This document shows, piece after piece, positions 7,101 to 7,857 of a DNA stretch of 7,857 nt. A model generated the notes under the pieces. The model searched no databases. It saw nothing but the letters and a program-made list of their open reading frames with translations, and had not been told where the DNA came from. How positions within the stretch are numbered: the first letter of the stretch is position 1; every line of letters starts with the position of its first letter. The position numbers and the translations under genes are program-made. Source of the DNA: Acidobacteriota bacterium (GTDB taxonomy: Bacteria > Acidobacteriota > Aminicenantia > UBA2199); assembly GCA_021817755.1 (NCBI GenBank), contig JAKAGC010000163.1, positions 1-7,857 on the forward strand. The letters run 5' to 3'.

Positions 7101-7857
7101 AATATTGCTACTTAAGGAATAAGGATCAAATGCATTATTCTCAAGAGTTACAAAACAACCTGTTTGTGGGTATAATCTATATAAACCGCCACCATTTGTC
7201 CCTATCCAGATGCCCCCAATACCATCATCGAAAATTGCTAGTATTTTATTATTCTTAAAGTTTTTAAATTGAGTAAAAGAGCCATTTTGATACCGAAATA
7301 CTCCGTTACCGTCCGTCCCTATCCAAACAGGGCCATTTTTATTTTTTTTTATCACAGTAATCTTTTCTTCACATAAAATGTTTTTATCATAATTTTTTAG
7401 AAATATGTTATTTTTCAAATCAAAAAAATACATTCCACCACCATCAGTTCCTACCCAAAGAATATCTTTTTCCACTTCACATATAGCTCTAATATCATAT
7501 CCATTATTATATTTTTTATCTGTAGAATTCGTAATATAATTTTCTAAAATATGTTCTGTATTTTTGACAACTTTACTCAGACATCCCCCTCCTGAACCAA
7601 CCCAGATTTCATTTCTTTTATCTTCATATATCACTCTTACTCTATTATAATCATAATTATTAATTTTATTTTTAAAACGGGTAAATTCTTCATTCTCAGG
7701 ATTAAACATATTTAAACCACCGCCATCCGTTCCTATCCAGAGGTTTCCCAATGTGTCTTCATTAATACACCAAATATAATTATCGGAAATAGATTGCTCA
7801 TTTTTTGGATCATATTTATAAGTTTTAAAACTATATCCATCGTATCGAACCAAACCT
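4191..7857 (-). CDS. Two-propeller sensor histidine kinase (5' end outside window)
   Basis: A membrane sensor whose extracytoplasmic propellers bind a ligand and control autophosphorylation of a cytoplasmic kinase. Numbering is from the TTG at 7853, which is an internal leucine codon: the frame stays open to the edge, and GLVRYDGYSFKTY is the tail of a first propeller blade. Residues 1-605 hold 13 more blades with the W-[IVL]-G-T-x-G-G-G-L signature, so 14 in all, fitting two seven-bladed propellers. Then come a Y_Y_Y domain (about 650-733), one transmembrane helix (743-760), a coiled segment, a GAF-like domain (about 785-945), HisKA with phosphoacceptor H976 (SHEINNP), and an HATPase with N box N1107/N1111, G1 DTGIGM (1148-1153), F box FDPFF (1162-1166) and G2 GKGTGLGLA (1172-1180). 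The protein ends ten residues after the ATPase fold. It has no receiver and no AraC domain, unlike canonical hybrid sensors with this layout. Perhaps 60-80 residues, including a signal peptide, are missing from view. Its partner is the receiver-TIR protein directly downstream. Confidence 0.93.
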   Translation of the reverse strand, partial: GLVRYDGYSFKTYKYDPKNEQSISDNYIWCINEDTLGNLWIGTDGGGLNMFNPENEEFTRFKNKINNYDYNRVRVIYEDKRNEIWVGSGGGCLSKVVKNTEHILENYITNSTDKKYNNGYDIRAICEVEKDILWVGTDGGGMYFFDLKNNIFLKNYDKNILCEEKITVIKKNKNGPVWIGTDGNGVFRYQNGSFTQFKNFKNNKILAIFDDGIGGIWIGTNGGGLYRLYPQTGCFVTLENNAFDPYSLSSNIVWSIFKDRTGILWIGLYNGGINFYNPRIERFNLYRHIEGNTSSLSSNDIRAILEDRVGNLWIGTSSGGLNKLNRKNGYISYFDSNNSNISNNDVRSILEDKSGVIWLGTRGGGLNKLDPINNRIDVFKNNPKDRNGQTLSNDNIRCIIEDHKGVIWVGTEGGGLSKMIDREKGVFKNYRTENGLSNNFVISLCKDKNGYIWIGTRGGGLNRFNPKTEEFKSFTKENSSISHNFVLCIYESNSGELFIGTYGGGLNWMVNRKTEKFLSFQNYSEGGLQLEINTIYGILEDQNNKPGNLWVSTNKGIFKFNPQRKIFEKNYDSGDGLQSNEFNAGAYYKNSEGEMFFGGLNGLSSFFPKNLKDDSNIPNIVFTDLLFNNKSVLLRKEDPESPLKQPIYATDSLNLKYQQDSFSIDFSALHYANPPKNIYRYKLEGWDTQWIETDWKHHRATYTNLPGKTYIFKVKGSNSDGVWNEKETSIIINIDKAPWNRWWSWVIYSLIFGGFIFLLRTYRIRRGLQKEVEKRTNELNDKNLFLEKINSIVKSINSEMIFNDLLQAILRETKGLQGVDKASILVRDTEIDNFSFRASSGWDTKELEGICMTQDEVEERYINNSQRFPGDEDIFIACGVNNQSHLEKIGTVGKCKSMLIIRIRFEEKTEAYLIFVNILDENAFEEKEIHLLKNLKEHIVTAFQKTRLLAQLKETESHLVQREKLASLGTLVSGISHEINNPITSVNTSIFNMDRDLKKFKSFLIELIGEEGDVEILKIFDKRTDPLFGHLSIIQNATNRIKSIVFDLKYFSHPGSKEVMFINPQEGITATLNLITSIYKENVDFVTNFNDSFEVKGNQAELNQVFMNIISNACQAIMEKQNLNMDNSKGTLTIRTFLKNGWGVINFTDTGIGMMENVKKKLFDPFFTTKAPGKGTGLGLAISYKIIQKHNGRFEVSSDFGKGTTISIFLPLENLLKDGFK
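6039..7857 (-). repeat. Tandem coding repeats: 14 propeller blades
   Basis: The sensor's N-terminal half repeats a unit of about 40-50 codons. W/F-x-G signature tetrads occur near residues 39, 84, 133, 177, 216, 264, 312, 357, 407, 452, 497, 549 and 595 (counted from 7853), preceded by the tail of a first blade at the edge. At DNA level the GGG-L-N codons show on the plus strand as recurrent C-rich clusters, for example near 6474, 6611, 6760 and 6895, in otherwise AT-rich sequence. Blades 7-10 are the most alike, with runs such as WIGTRGGGLN and WLGTRGGGLN. This points to internal duplication or gene conversion. The last two are more diverged (WVST, FFGG). Confidence 0.85.

Noticed and set aside
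6039..7857. Regular C-rich repeats that could be read as a CRISPR-like or satellite array
   Set aside because: The period and bases are explained by propeller blade codons in one long reading frame; unit length varies and the spacers are coding.
1..7857. Fucosidase and propeller sensor as one polysaccharide-utilisation locus
   Set aside because: They are separate transcription units with a toxin-antitoxin pair and a membrane iron-sulfur gene between them, and no SusC/SusD-like gene is present, so a regulatory link is unsupported.

Overview
The window is AT-rich bacterial DNA, roughly one-third G+C in the lines I counted. It holds six genes: five on the minus strand and one on the plus strand. 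The very large sensor with ligand-binding propeller repeats and the exported GH29 fucosidase suggest a polysaccharide-degrading bacterium of the Bacteroidota/FCB type or a neighbouring candidate phylum. Clear Shine-Dalgarno sites (AGGAGG, AAGGAG, GAGGTG) and an E. coli-like promoter (TTGAAT, 17 bp, TATAAT) argue against a typical member of Bacteroidota, where such signals are usually weak. The phylum is an inference; no rRNA or tRNA is present to settle it.

Layout: (1) 1-1006, minus: N-terminal three quarters of a secreted alpha-L-fucosidase (GH29), cut by the left window edge, with its own promoter. (2) 1288-1759, minus: a BrnT-type toxin gene followed by an overlapping antitoxin-like gene. 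The toxin's N-terminus looks disturbed next to a ten-A run. (3) 1944-3257, plus: a polytopic membrane protein of the NapH/NosR/CcoG type with two C-terminal 4Fe-4S clusters, probably an electron-transfer protein, with no recognisable partner here. (4) 3310-7857, minus: a two-gene signalling operon. The first gene is a giant two-propeller sensor histidine kinase cut by the right window edge. Eleven bases after it comes a response-regulator receiver domain fused directly to a TIR domain.

The most unusual part is the operon in (4). In canonical hybrid two-component systems with this sensor layout, the output is an AraC-type DNA-binding domain on the same polypeptide. Here the kinase ends after its ATPase domain, and the only encoded receiver carries a TIR domain. 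That domain keeps the W-x3-E motif matching the catalytic glutamate of NAD+-cleaving TIR domains such as SARM1. A sensor-controlled TIR output (NAD+ consumption, nucleotide signal production, or TIR-TIR scaffolding) is a reasonable hypothesis. The sequence does not prove it.

The fucosidase, toxin-antitoxin pair and iron-sulfur membrane protein look like separate transcription units. I see no CRISPR array, transposase, tRNA, rRNA or integrase.
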